This document shows, in pieces, positions 52,153 to 61,304 of a stretch of DNA of 64,000 nt (the first letter of the stretch is position 1; every line of letters begins with the position of its first letter). The notes under the pieces are model-generated. The model was given only the letters and a program-made list of their open reading frames with translations. It had not been told where the DNA came from and ran no database searches. The DNA is taken from the NCBI RefSeq assembly GCF_001426945.1, contig NZ_LMFS01000001.1, forward strand, positions 351,412-415,411. The letters are read 5' to 3'. The translations under genes and the position numbers were made by a program. The DNA is from Pseudolabrys sp. Root1462 (GTDB taxonomy: Bacteria; Pseudomonadota; Alphaproteobacteria; Rhizobiales; Xanthobacteraceae).

Positions 52153-53229
52153 CTAGGTGGTGCGGCCGCGGGCGGCGACAGGCGCGGCGCCGGAAACATG
52201 CCCTTCGGTCATGAAGTACACCTGATCGACCATGTTGGTGACGACGCAGGCGTGGTTGGGCACGATCCGCACCTGGTCGCCGACCTTGAGGCCAATCGGG
52301 CCGTCGCTGACCAGCCGGCCGTGTTCCTCCGAGAGCTGGTCGATGCGGATGTCGTCGCGGCCGAGGACATGGCCGTAATCCCGCAAGCCGAGCAGGTCCG
52401 AGGTCAGGGTCTTGCTGCCGGCGTCGATGATGGCGCGGTTGGCCGCCGGTACCGAAACCACGGTGGCCAGCACGGTGAGCGCGCAATCGTCCCAGGTGCA
52501 AGCGCCGCGGGCGACCAGCGAGCGGTCGTTATAGACATAAGTACCGGCCCGGTATTCGGTGGTGACCGGGGCGTCGCCCGCTTTTGCCATCGACGGCGTG
52601 CCGCCCGAAGTGATGACCGGCACCGCGACGCCCCTGGCCTCGATCAGCGTCTTGGCCCGGGTCATGAAGTCCTGCACGGCGGCGGCGCCATCCGCCGGCG
52701 GGTAGGTCATCAACCCGCCAAAGCTCAGGCCCGGCGACGCGGCAATGACCTGCGCGAGCGCCGCGGCATCCTCCGGCGTCGCCACGCCGCAGCGATGCGC
52801 GCCGGTATCGCATTCGACCAGCACGGCGAGCGGTTTGGCCTCGCCGGCGAAGCGCCGGCTCAGGCCGGCGACCACCGTCTCGTTGTCGGCGACGACGCTA
52901 AGCTTCACTCTCTTCGCCAGCGCGGCCAGCCGCTCGAGCTTCTCGGCGCCGAGGATGTTGTAGGTGATCAGCACGTCCGTGATCTGCGGCGTGCCGGCGA
53001 CCATCGCCTCGGCTTCGGAAATCTTCTGACAGGTGACGCCGATGGCTCCTGCGCGAAGCTGCATTTCGGCAATCTGCGGCAGCTTGTGCGTCTTGATGTG
53101 CGGACGCAGCTTCAAGCCGTGCGCGTTGGCGTAGTCCTGATGCCGCCGGATGTTGCGTTCGACCTTGTCGAGGTCGACGACGACGGCCGGGGTCGTCAGT
53201 TGTGCCAGCGCTTGCGTTCTGTCGTCCAC
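52153..53229 (-). CDS. DSD1-family PLP enzyme (D-threonine aldolase/D-serine dehydratase-like)
   Basis: 358-residue fold-type III PLP enzyme. The Schiff-base lysine is in LRPHIKTHKLPQI near residue 45; the C-terminal NHACVVTN (His-x-Cys) is the metal site that activates D-threonine aldolase and eukaryotic-type D-serine dehydratase. Substrates are D-3-hydroxy amino acids; which one is not decidable. Probably forms a D-amino-acid catabolic pair with the DadA-like gene. Confidence 0.88.
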   Translation of the reverse strand: MDDRTQALAQLTTPAVVVDLDKVERNIRRHQDYANAHGLKLRPHIKTHKLPQIAEMQLRAGAIGVTCQKISEAEAMVAGTPQITDVLITYNILGAEKLERLAALAKRVKLSVVADNETVVAGLSRRFAGEAKPLAVLVECDTGAHRCGVATPEDAAALAQVIAASPGLSFGGLMTYPPADGAAAVQDFMTRAKTLIEARGVAVPVITSGGTPSMAKAGDAPVTTEYRAGTYVYNDRSLVARGACTWDDCALTVLATVVSVPAANRAIIDAGSKTLTSDLLGLRDYGHVLGRDDIRIDQLSEEHGRLVSDGPIGLKVGDQVRIVPNHACVVTNMVDQVYFMTEGHVSGAAPVAARGRTT

Positions 53230-53310
53230 TTCGGTCTCCTGATCACGCGAGGCGGCGATCCTAGACCAGAAACCGCCTCGATAGAATCAGATCATCGCGA
53301 CATCCGCCGT

Positions 53311-55215
53311 TCAAGGCCGATTGCGGTGCTTTTCTTTCTTCGACTTCTTGAATTTCGGCTTCTTGAAATCGCCTTTTTTGAACTCGGGCTTTTTATCCGA
53401 TTTGTCGAAGCGGCCTTCGTCGCCTTCGCGCTTGGCGGTCGATGCCAGGTGCTCCTGCTGCCGTTTCTTGAAATGCGGCTTGGCCGCCTTCTTGTCGGGC
53501 GCGCCGCGATCTCCGTCCCGGGAGGATGGTGTGCCGCCGCCTTGCGGGCCGTCCGGCAGCCGTTCGATGCGGATGTTTTCGGCATCGGGCGCCTGAACCT
53601 TGGCGGTGAACTTGTCCGCCACGTTGGCGGAAATCTCGAACTCGGTGACGGTGTCGTAAATCTTGATGGCGCCGATGTCGCCTTTGGCAATGCCGCCGCG
53701 GCGGCAGATCATCGGCAACAGCCAGCGCGCTTCCGCATTCTTGCGCCGGCCGACACCGGCTTTGAACCAGACGCTGCCGCCCTCCATCGGGCGGCGGAAG
53801 CCGGTGCGCTTTCCCATCTCGCGGGGCGCGCCGTCATTGCCTGCGGCGGCGTCACGGTCGCGCGGGTGGTGCCTGTCGTTGCGGTCGTCGCGAAACCGGC
53901 TGCCGCGATCGGTGCCCGGATCGATGACGTCTTCCGGCGAGGGCAGGCGGGCGCGATAAAGCCGCGCCAGCGCCGATGCGATCTCCTCGCCGGATTTCTC
54001 GGCGAGCAGGATGCGCGCCAGAGCGAGATCGTCCTCGCTCGGCGGTTCGGTGAACACCTCATCCTGCATCATGCGCTGCTGGTCGAGCTTGCGGATTTCA
54101 TCGGCCTGCGGCGCGGCGGCCCAGACCGCATTCACGCCGGCCTGACTGAAGAACATTTCGGCGCGGCGTCGCCGGGAGTTCGGCACCAGCAGAACGCTGA
54201 CCCCCTTCTTGCCGGCGCGGCCCGTGCGACCCGAGCGGTGCTGCATCACTTCCGGATCGTTCGGCAGCTCGGCATGGATGACGAGATTGAGACCCGGCAG
54301 ATCGATGCCGCGCGCGGCGACGTCGGTCGCGACGCAGACACGGGCGCGGCCATCGCGCAGGGATTGCAGCGCGGTGGTGCGTTCGTTCTGCGTCAGCTCG
54401 CCGGACAGCGCGACCACCAGAAAGCCGCGCTCCAGCAGCGCAGCCTGCAAGTGCTTTACGGCGCTGCGGGTATTGCAGAACACCAGGGTGCTCGGCGCTT
54501 CGTAAAAGCGCAGGATGTTGACCACGGCGTGTTCGGTCTCGTGCGCGGCTACGCGAATGGCGCGATATTCGATATCGGCATGACCGGCCTCGTCACCAAG
54601 GACTTCGACGCGAAACGCGTTTCTTTGATATTGCTTCGCCAGTGCAACGATGCCGCGCGGCAAAGTCGCCGAGAACAGCAGCGTCCGCCGCTCCGCGGGG
54701 GTGGCTTCGAGCAGAAGCTCCATGTCCTCGCGAAAACCGAGATTGAGCATTTCATCGGCCTCGTCGAGGACGATGACTTTCAATTCGGAGAGGTCGAGAC
54801 GGTTGCGCCGCAAGTGATCGCACAGGCGGCCGGGCGTGCCGACGACGATGTGCGCGCCCTCAGTGAGTTCACGCTGTTCGCGTCGCGGGTCCATGCCGCC
54901 GACGCAGGACACGACGCGAGCGCCGCAATACTGGTAGAGCCAGGTCAATTCGCGCTCAACCTGGATCGCCAATTCGCGGGTCGGCGCCACGATGAGGGCC
55001 AAAGGTTTGCCGCCGCGTCCGAAGCGTTCGGCGCCATCCAGAAGATCGGCGGCGAACGCGAGGCCATAAGCGACGGTCTTGCCGGAGCCGGTCTGTGCCG
55101 AAACCAGCAAGTCGCGTCCGGCGGCATCGCCGGCCAGGACCGCTTTCTGAACCGGCGTTGGTTCGGTGTAATGGCGCTCCGCCAGAGCGCGGGCGATCTG
55201 GGGTTGGTCGGACAT
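53311..55215 (-). CDS. DEAD-box RNA helicase with DbpA-type RNA-binding domain
   Basis: 634-residue ATP-dependent RNA helicase (DeaD/CsdA-like). Walker A AQTGSGKT (residues ~40-47), PTRELA, DEAD in VLDEADEMLNLG, SAT, and HRSGRTGRAG are intact. A DbpA RNA-binding domain follows (WLLPMICRRGGIAKGDIGAI), then a Lys/Arg-rich disordered tail. The start at 55215 (MSDQPQIARAL) is favoured over an in-frame ATG 9 bases earlier. Roles: ribosome assembly or RNA unwinding in the cold. The 195-base upstream gap is a probable leader. Confidence 0.93.
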   Translation of the reverse strand: MSDQPQIARALAERHYTEPTPVQKAVLAGDAAGRDLLVSAQTGSGKTVAYGLAFAADLLDGAERFGRGGKPLALIVAPTRELAIQVERELTWLYQYCGARVVSCVGGMDPRREQRELTEGAHIVVGTPGRLCDHLRRNRLDLSELKVIVLDEADEMLNLGFREDMELLLEATPAERRTLLFSATLPRGIVALAKQYQRNAFRVEVLGDEAGHADIEYRAIRVAAHETEHAVVNILRFYEAPSTLVFCNTRSAVKHLQAALLERGFLVVALSGELTQNERTTALQSLRDGRARVCVATDVAARGIDLPGLNLVIHAELPNDPEVMQHRSGRTGRAGKKGVSVLLVPNSRRRRAEMFFSQAGVNAVWAAAPQADEIRKLDQQRMMQDEVFTEPPSEDDLALARILLAEKSGEEIASALARLYRARLPSPEDVIDPGTDRGSRFRDDRNDRHHPRDRDAAAGNDGAPREMGKRTGFRRPMEGGSVWFKAGVGRRKNAEARWLLPMICRRGGIAKGDIGAIKIYDTVTEFEISANVADKFTAKVQAPDAENIRIERLPDGPQGGGTPSSRDGDRGAPDKKAAKPHFKKRQQEHLASTAKREGDEGRFDKSDKKPEFKKGDFKKPKFKKSKKEKHRNRP

Positions 55216-55419
55216 AAATGTCATGGACGAAAGCGCCTTGGGGTTCGCGGCACGAAAGCGGAAACGCGGCGGGTCGAGGCCCGCGGTTCCGCCATAGACG
55301 TTGGAAATGGTGCCGGCGGTCTATTCCTTTAGGCGGCGGCCGTAAAGGGCTGCCCGCGGCGCGCGCGAGCGGCCAATATCCGCCCGGGCCGGAATTGTCC
55401 CAACGATGGGAGTCGCCGG

Positions 55420-56568
55420 CTACCGGTTACCGGCGGGATGCCACCAGTGGCCCCGCAGCGCGATGCCCTCGACCAGGATCCGCTTGTTGCCGTTCATCCG
55501 CTCGCCGGTGGAGTCGATATACGGGAAGCTGCCTTCGCCGACCGTGAAGATCGTGGCATCGCCGGCCGAACCGGGGCGCAAGGTGCCGAGTTCGGGCCGG
55601 CGGATGGCGGTGGCGACATTCGCCGTGGTGGCGCGGATGACATCGGTCAGCGGCGTGCCGAGGCATAGGAATTTCGACAATGTCGTGGCCTGGTCGAATA
55701 CCGGCCCTTCCAGATTGAGGCTGTGCACGTCCGACGAGATCGTGTCCGGCATGAAGCCGGCGTCGAGCATGGCGCGTGCGACCTTGAACGAAAACGAACC
55801 CATGCCGTGGCCGACGTCGAACAGCACGCCGCGCTTGCGCGCCTCGAGCACCGCGGTCTTGACCGCGCCTTGTCCGGTAATTGGAGAATTGGGGAAGGGG
55901 CGGAAGCAGTGGGTGAGCGTATCGCCCGGCCGCAAGCGGACGAGTACGTCCTCATAGGTCGGCGGCGGCTCGTCGATATGCACCATCAGCGGCATCGACA
56001 ATTCCTCGGCGACCTGCACGGCGATATCCAGCGGTGCGATGCCCGAGGCGCCGCTGGCATTACGGCCGACCCGAACCTTGATGCCGACGATGGTGTCGCG
56101 GTTCGCGTTGGCGACCTCGACCGCGTCGGCCGGGCTCATCAGCCGCATGTCGCTGCTTTCGCCGACCATGATCCGCTTCGAAAAGGCGAAGATGCCGGCG
56201 AACGAGACGTGGATGTAGGCGAAGATGCGCGGCTCGCTCGGTTCGATGACGTGCTTGAGGAAGCCCTTGAAGTTGCCGGGGCCGGAGCTGCCGGCGTCGA
56301 TCAGCGTGGTGACGCCGCTGCGGCGTGCGAAGTCCGCGGCATCGACGCCGAGCGAGGTTCCGCCCCAATAGACGTGGGTGTGCAGATCGATGAAGCCGGG
56401 CGCCACGATTCGTCCGCTGACATCGCGGACATCGGCGCCGTTCGTGGCGGCGATGTTCGGTTCGATTGCCGCAACCTTGCCGCCGGCGAAGGCCACATCG
56501 GTCACAGTGTCCATGCCCTGCGCCGGATCAATGACGCGTCCCCCTTTGAGGATCAGGTCATAAGTCAT
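55420..56568 (-). CDS. Amidohydrolase/deacetylase family metallohydrolase
   Basis: 382-residue TIM-barrel amidohydrolase of the dihydroorotase/D-aminoacylase-like group. Metal ligands seen are H-x-H in FIDLHTHVYWGG, Lys in VGIKVRVGRN, His in MVHIDEPP and Asp in TISSDVHSLN. ATG 56568 (MTYDLILKGGRVIDP) is the normal start for the family; a longer upstream frame is Gln/His-rich and rejected. It overlaps the RpiR regulator region by a 56-base upstream spacing and is probably co-regulated with the dipeptide-type importer divergent to it. Confidence 0.87.
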   Translation of the reverse strand: MTYDLILKGGRVIDPAQGMDTVTDVAFAGGKVAAIEPNIAATNGADVRDVSGRIVAPGFIDLHTHVYWGGTSLGVDAADFARRSGVTTLIDAGSSGPGNFKGFLKHVIEPSEPRIFAYIHVSFAGIFAFSKRIMVGESSDMRLMSPADAVEVANANRDTIVGIKVRVGRNASGASGIAPLDIAVQVAEELSMPLMVHIDEPPPTYEDVLVRLRPGDTLTHCFRPFPNSPITGQGAVKTAVLEARKRGVLFDVGHGMGSFSFKVARAMLDAGFMPDTISSDVHSLNLEGPVFDQATTLSKFLCLGTPLTDVIRATTANVATAIRRPELGTLRPGSAGDATIFTVGEGSFPYIDSTGERMNGNKRILVEGIALRGHWWHPAGNR

Positions 56569-56624
56569 GTCATGTCGTCCTGTATGCGTGAGTTGGAGGG
56601 CAGCGATGGGAAAATCCGGTTGCG

Positions 56625-57614
56625 TCAATCGCCGAGGGGGCCGTCGGCGTCCTCATTGGTCGCCTTCATCAATTCGTATTTGATGCGCCGCATCCGCTCC
56701 TGCGCTTCGCGCGGCTTGAGATAAGCGGTCGAGGTCGCGAGAAGATCGATAGCCGCGAGCAGGGCGTAGCGCGATGCCGTCGGTTTGAGCGCGTCCGGAG
56801 CTTCGGGAACGTGGAAGCCGAGAGCGATGTCGGCAACCCTGGCCAGCCGGCTTTGCGGCTTCGTGATTGCGATCACTGTGGCGCCATACTGCTTGGCGAC
56901 GGTGGCCGCCTCGATCACTTCAGCAATGTTGCCGCTGGTCGACACCGCAAGCACGACATCGTCGCGTCCCAGCGTTGCCGCGAACATGCGCATCAATCGC
57001 GGATCCGAAGTGTGATTGACGGCGATGCCGAGCCGGAAGAACCGGTTCTCGACTTCGGCCACGGCAACCGTCGATCCGCCGCCGACGCCAAAGGCGGCGA
57101 GCTTCGAGCAGCGGGCGATTGCCTCAGCCGCTTTCTCGACGTCGTCTTTCTGCAATTGCTGTTCGACGGCATTGATGGCGTTGCGAATCTCCTGGAACAC
57201 CGAACGCCACAGCGCCGGGCGCGCGAGATCGGTGCCGACATGCGGCGGCAGTTCGAGATAGATGCGGCCGACGGCCGCCGCCTGCGCCAACTTTACCTTG
57301 AGTTCGCGAACGCCGCGGCAGCCGACCGAACGGCTGAAGCGCGTGACCGTCGGTTCGCTGACGCCGGCACGGCGGGCGAGTTCGGCATTGCTCGAATGGA
57401 CGGCGAAATCGACATCGGCGAGCAGCGCCGTTGCGACGCGCTGCTCGGACGGGCTCAGGGTCGGCCCGATCTGCCGGATCACCGAGATAATGTCGCCGGC
57501 GCCGAAGCCGTCCTGACCAGCCGGCGTCGCCGCGCGCGCCTTATGGCCGCCGGCCGCCCGGTGAAGCTGCTTTGCCGATCGTGCCATTGCCCGCCTTTTC
57601 GCCTGTCGAACCAC
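56625..57614 (-). CDS. MurR/RpiR family transcriptional regulator
   Basis: 329-residue regulator: N-terminal RpiR helix-turn-helix (residues ~40-115, with ELARRAGVSEPTVTRFSRSVG) and a SIS sugar-phosphate-binding domain (~145-285, VSTSGNIAEVIEAATVAKQYG). GTG 57614 is preferred since AGGAAGGA lies 9 bases upstream; ATG 57587 is an alternative. SIS regulators sense phosphosugars or amino-sugar derivatives. Likely controls the amidohydrolase behind it and the divergent Dpp-type operon. Confidence 0.88.
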   Translation of the reverse strand: MVRQAKRRAMARSAKQLHRAAGGHKARAATPAGQDGFGAGDIISVIRQIGPTLSPSEQRVATALLADVDFAVHSSNAELARRAGVSEPTVTRFSRSVGCRGVRELKVKLAQAAAVGRIYLELPPHVGTDLARPALWRSVFQEIRNAINAVEQQLQKDDVEKAAEAIARCSKLAAFGVGGGSTVAVAEVENRFFRLGIAVNHTSDPRLMRMFAATLGRDDVVLAVSTSGNIAEVIEAATVAKQYGATVIAITKPQSRLARVADIALGFHVPEAPDALKPTASRYALLAAIDLLATSTAYLKPREAQERMRRIKYELMKATNEDADGPLGD

Positions 57615-57710
57615 GGCCTTGTCCTTCCTGGATCAAAGAGCGCGTTGGTAATAAAGTTTCAATCGCGGGCGACCGCAATGCAAAAGTGGGCCGTTTCCTC
57701 GATTTTGGTC

Positions 57711-57745
57711 TTGAACTTTACCACAGAGTGTATGTAACTTTCAAA
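57711..57745. promoter_or_regulatory. Direct repeats in divergent promoter region of RpiR and Dpp-type genes
   Basis: AACTTT occurs at 57714-57719 and 57736-57741, 22 bases apart (two helical turns), inside an AT-rich stretch that reads TTGAACTTT ... AACTTTCAA, which also has dyad character. A possible operator for the RpiR regulator; no clear -10/-35 pair was assigned. Confidence 0.35.
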
Positions 57746-57855
57746 CAAAGGATCATAATGATGGTGGAAACAATCGGCACGGCGGAATGGCCGTGCCACG
57801 AATGAGACTGGACAGCGAAGCCGGCTAGTAGCGTTCCGCAAAGGGGAGGATGACC

Positions 57856-59409
57856 ATGAAATCCGGATTTGGGCTTTTGGCGCGCGGCGCCGCAGCCATC
57901 GTCACGGCATTGTTTTTGAATGCACAGGCCCTCGTTCCGGCCCATGCGGCCGGCGTGCTGCGCGAAGCCACCATCGGCGAACCGCCGCCGCTCGACGTCA
58001 TGGTGACAACGGCTGACGTCGCCACGGTGATCGGCCGCCATATGTTCGAAACCTTGTACGCCTGGGACTCCAGCTATACGCCGCAGCCGATGCTCGCCGA
58101 CAGCGATCGCGTCGAGGACGGCGGCAAGACCATCATCATCAAGCTGCGCGAAGGCGTTCAATTCCATAACGGCAAGGAAATGACCGCCAAGGATGTCGTC
58201 GCGTCGATGGAGCGCTGGGGCAAATTCGGCGCCCGCGGCAAGCTGCTGATGGGCAGCGCAACCTCGGTCGAGGCCACCGGCAAATACGAAGTCACGCTGA
58301 AGTTGTCTGCGCCAAACGGTGCCTGGAAGAACCTGGTGTCGGACGTCAATGGCGGCCTTGCCATCTATCCGGAAGAGATCGCGTCGAAGGCCACCGGGCA
58401 GCCGATCGATCAGAAGGATTACATCGGCACCGGGCCGTACAAGTTCAAGGAATGGCGGCCGAACCGCTATGTCGAACTGGAGAAGTTCGCCGGCTACAAG
58501 CCGCGCAAGGAAAAGGGCGATGGCTTTGCCGGCGCCCGCGTCGCCAACTTCGACAGCATCCGCTTCATTCCGGTGCCGGACGTCGGCACCCGCGTCAGCG
58601 GCGTGCAGGCCGGCGATTACGATTACGCCGAGATGATCTCGGGCGATCTTTACGACGGGCTGAGCAAGGACAAATCGGTCCAGGTGCAGCGGACCAATGC
58701 GCCGATCTTCGGCCTGTTCTTCATGAACTCGAAGGAAGGGATCCTGAAGGACAATTTCAAACTGCGCCGCGCCATCCAGACCGCGCTCGATAAATCGCAG
58801 GCGCTGCGCGTTGCCTTCGGTCCGCAGGATCTGTGGAAGGCGGAAGGCTCCATCGTGCCGAAGGGCACGCCGTGGTACTCGACCGCAGGCATCGAGGCCT
58901 ACAGCCCGCACGATGCCAAGAAGGCGAAGGAGCTGGCCAAGGAAGCCGGCTACACCGGCCAGCCAATCCGCCTCCTGGTTTCGACCAACTATCAGGCGCA
59001 CTACGACGAAGCGGCCGTGTTCACCAAGCAATTGGCGGAAGCGGGCATCAACGTGCAGATGAATGTCGTCGACTGGGCGACGCTCTTGAAGATGCGCGGG
59101 CAGGCCGACCAGTGGGACATCTTCGTCACCCACCACTCGTTCTTCCCCGATCCGATCCTCTTTACCTTCCTCAATGCCAGCTATCCCGGCTGGTGGGATA
59201 CGCCGGAAATCCAGAAGCTGCGCACTGAGCTGGTGAATTCGTCCGATCAGACCGCCCGCAAGGCGACCTGGGACAAGATCCAGGCCCTGATCTACGAGCA
59301 GGTGCCGGTGATGAAGGTCGGCGATGCCTATACTTACGACATCGCGTCTTCGAAGCTGAAGGACCTCAATCCGAACGGCCCCGCTTTCTGGAACGTATCC
59401 ACGAAGTAG
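57856..59409 (+). CDS. ABC transporter substrate-binding protein, dipeptide/oligopeptide class
   Basis: 517-residue periplasmic protein of family 5 (DppA/OppA). Signal peptide GFGLLARGAAAIVTALFLNA, then ATIGEPPPLDVM; the family core VEDGGKTIIIKLREGVQFHN is plain. GGGGAGG lies 6 bases before ATG 57856; the ATG at 57850 abuts that site and is less likely. It binds dipeptides, amino-sugar peptides or related compounds, and the neighbouring amidohydrolase would act on the imported substrate. Confidence 0.92.
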   Translation: MKSGFGLLARGAAAIVTALFLNAQALVPAHAAGVLREATIGEPPPLDVMVTTADVATVIGRHMFETLYAWDSSYTPQPMLADSDRVEDGGKTIIIKLREGVQFHNGKEMTAKDVVASMERWGKFGARGKLLMGSATSVEATGKYEVTLKLSAPNGAWKNLVSDVNGGLAIYPEEIASKATGQPIDQKDYIGTGPYKFKEWRPNRYVELEKFAGYKPRKEKGDGFAGARVANFDSIRFIPVPDVGTRVSGVQAGDYDYAEMISGDLYDGLSKDKSVQVQRTNAPIFGLFFMNSKEGILKDNFKLRRAIQTALDKSQALRVAFGPQDLWKAEGSIVPKGTPWYSTAGIEAYSPHDAKKAKELAKEAGYTGQPIRLLVSTNYQAHYDEAAVFTKQLAEAGINVQMNVVDWATLLKMRGQADQWDIFVTHHSFFPDPILFTFLNASYPGWWDTPEIQKLRTELVNSSDQTARKATWDKIQALIYEQVPVMKVGDAYTYDIASSKLKDLNPNGPAFWNVSTK

Positions 59410-59428
59410 GGCGTCGGTTGCCGACTGC

Positions 59429-59462
59429 GGCGGTTCAGGCCTTGCGTGGCGCCTGAACCGCC
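59429..59462 (+). terminator. Hairpin after binding-protein gene
   Basis: Perfect 12-bp repeat GGCGGTTCAGGC / GCCTGAACCGCC with a 10-base loop, 20 bases after the DppA-like stop and before the permease gene. As in the other two transporter operons, it likely limits read-through or stabilises the binding-protein mRNA. Confidence 0.6.
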
Positions 59463-59502
59463 TGTCGCATTGCCGTCGATGCGGGTCACCCGGCAGGTTT
59501 GA

Positions 59503-60447
59503 ATGTGGTCATATGCACTGAAGCGGGCAGGGGCGACGGCGGTCACGCTTTGGGCGGCGTCGGTGATCATCTTCGCCTTCATCCACGTCATTCCCGGCGA
59601 TCCGATCTACGTGCTGCTCGGCGACACCGCGACCCCGGATCAGATCGACCGGCTGCGCCATGAACTCGGGCTCGATCAGCCGATCGTCGTGCAGTATCTG
59701 CAGTGGGCCGGGCACGCGCTGACCGGTGATCTCGGCCGCTCCATCTTCTTCCAGGCGCCGGTCGCCTCGGTGATCGCCGACGGCGCCGAGACCAGCATCC
59801 TGCTCGCCACGATGACGATGGTGTGGGTCGTGCTCATCGGCGTGCCGATCGGCACCATCGCGGCGGTGCGTCATGGCACCTGGCTCGACCAGGGCCTGTC
59901 CGGCGCCGCCATGTTTTTCGCCTCGGTGCCGACGTTCTGGGTCGGGCTCTACCTGATCCTGATTTTCGCCGCGACGCTCGGCTGGCTGCCGAGCTCGGGC
60001 TATCCGTCGATCTTCGAAGGCGGGCTCGGCAATCTGCGCTACCTGCTGCTGCCGAGCCTGACGCTGGCGGCGCCGAATGCAGCACTGATCCTGCGTCTGA
60101 CGCGCGCCAGCATGCTCGACGTCGCGCGCGAGGATTATGTGCGCACCGCGCGCGCCAAGGGCATCAGGCCGTGGCAGGTGGTACGCCGGCACATCCTGCG
60201 CAACGCGCTGCTCACCGTGGTATCGGCCTTCGGCTTCACCTTCGCCGCGCTGATGTCGGAAGCGGTGGTGACCGAGACGGTGTTCGCCCTGCCGGGCATC
60301 GGCCGGCTCGTCGTGCAGTCGATCCTGCGCCGCGACTATCCGGTGATCCAGGGCATCATCCTGGTCATCGTCGTGATCTATCTCATCATCAACCTGCTGG
60401 TCGATCTCGCCTACCGTCTTCTCGATCCGAGGGTTGAGCTGCAATGA
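59503..60447 (+). CDS. ABC transporter permease, DppB class
   Basis: 314-residue membrane permease with about six helices and the EAA loop EDYVRTARAKGIRPWQVV, followed by FAALMSEAVVTETVFALPGI typical of DppB/OppB. The first hydrophobic segment (AVTLWAASVIIFAFIHVIPG) is the standard family start. Its stop overlaps the DppC-like start by 4 bases (ATGA). Confidence 0.93.
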   Translation: MWSYALKRAGATAVTLWAASVIIFAFIHVIPGDPIYVLLGDTATPDQIDRLRHELGLDQPIVVQYLQWAGHALTGDLGRSIFFQAPVASVIADGAETSILLATMTMVWVVLIGVPIGTIAAVRHGTWLDQGLSGAAMFFASVPTFWVGLYLILIFAATLGWLPSSGYPSIFEGGLGNLRYLLLPSLTLAAPNAALILRLTRASMLDVAREDYVRTARAKGIRPWQVVRRHILRNALLTVVSAFGFTFAALMSEAVVTETVFALPGIGRLVVQSILRRDYPVIQGIILVIVVIYLIINLLVDLAYRLLDPRVELQ

Positions 60448-61304
60448 ACCGCGACGGCATCGCATTGTGGCTGACGCCGTTCCTTGCGCGGCCGATCGCG
60501 CTCGCCGGGCTTTGCGTGCTGCTGGCCATGGTGATCGCCGCGGCCTTCGCGCCATGGCTGGCGCCTTACGATCCCTATGCGATCGATCCGGTTTCGCGCC
60601 TGATGCCGCCGGACGCCGTGCACTGGTTCGGCACCGATCAGTTCGGCCGCGATACGCTGTCGCGCGCCATCTATTCGGCGCGCATGGCGCTGCTGATCGG
60701 CGCCGGCGTGGTGTTCTTCGCGCTGATCACCGGAATTCCGGTCGGCGTGCTGTCGGCGCTGTTTCCGCGGCTCGGCCATGTGCTGATGCGCATCGTCGAT
60801 GTGCTGATGGCGTTTCCGTCGCTGCTGCTGGCGCTCGGCCTGATCGTCATTCTGGGCCCGAGCGTCGCCAACTCCATTCTCGCCATCGGCGCCGGCTTCA
60901 TGACGACGACGACGCGTATCATCTACGGCCTGGCGCTGCGGCTGCGCGCCGAGACCTATGTCGAGGCCTCGCGGAGCATGGGTTCGGGTACCTGGTGGCT
61001 GGTGACCAGACACATCCTGCCCAATCTCATTTCGCCGCTCCTGGTGCAGGCAAGCTTCGTGTTCGCCTTTGCCCAGCTCGGCGCCGCCTCGCTCGATTTT
61101 CTCGGCCTCGGCGCGCCGCCGGATATTCCAAGCTGGGGCAATATGCTGGCGGAATCCCGAACCTTCATCACGCGCGCGCCGTGGCTTCTGTTCTTCCCGG
61201 GCATGTTGATCGTTCTGACGGCGTTCTCGCTGAACCTGGTCGGCGACGCGCTGCGCGACCGGCTCGACCCGCGCTTCCGCGACGTCTTCGGCGGGGAGGG
61301 CTAG
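60444..61304 (+). CDS. ABC transporter permease, DppC class
   Basis: 286-residue membrane permease. FGTDQFGRDTLSRAIYSAR is the DppC/OppC hallmark and TYVEASRSMGSGTWWLVTRH the EAA loop. ATGA overlap with the first permease; the ATPase gene starts immediately after its stop (no gap). Confidence 0.93.
   Translation: MNRDGIALWLTPFLARPIALAGLCVLLAMVIAAAFAPWLAPYDPYAIDPVSRLMPPDAVHWFGTDQFGRDTLSRAIYSARMALLIGAGVVFFALITGIPVGVLSALFPRLGHVLMRIVDVLMAFPSLLLALGLIVILGPSVANSILAIGAGFMTTTTRIIYGLALRLRAETYVEASRSMGSGTWWLVTRHILPNLISPLLVQASFVFAFAQLGAASLDFLGLGAPPDIPSWGNMLAESRTFITRAPWLLFFPGMLIVLTAFSLNLVGDALRDRLDPRFRDVFGGEG

Noticed and set aside
51910-55332. 1140-codon open frame on the + strand
   Set aside because: It lies antisense to the DSD1-type enzyme and the DEAD-box helicase, both of which have intact motifs; a GC-rich shadow frame with Arg/His/Ala-rich composition and no domain.
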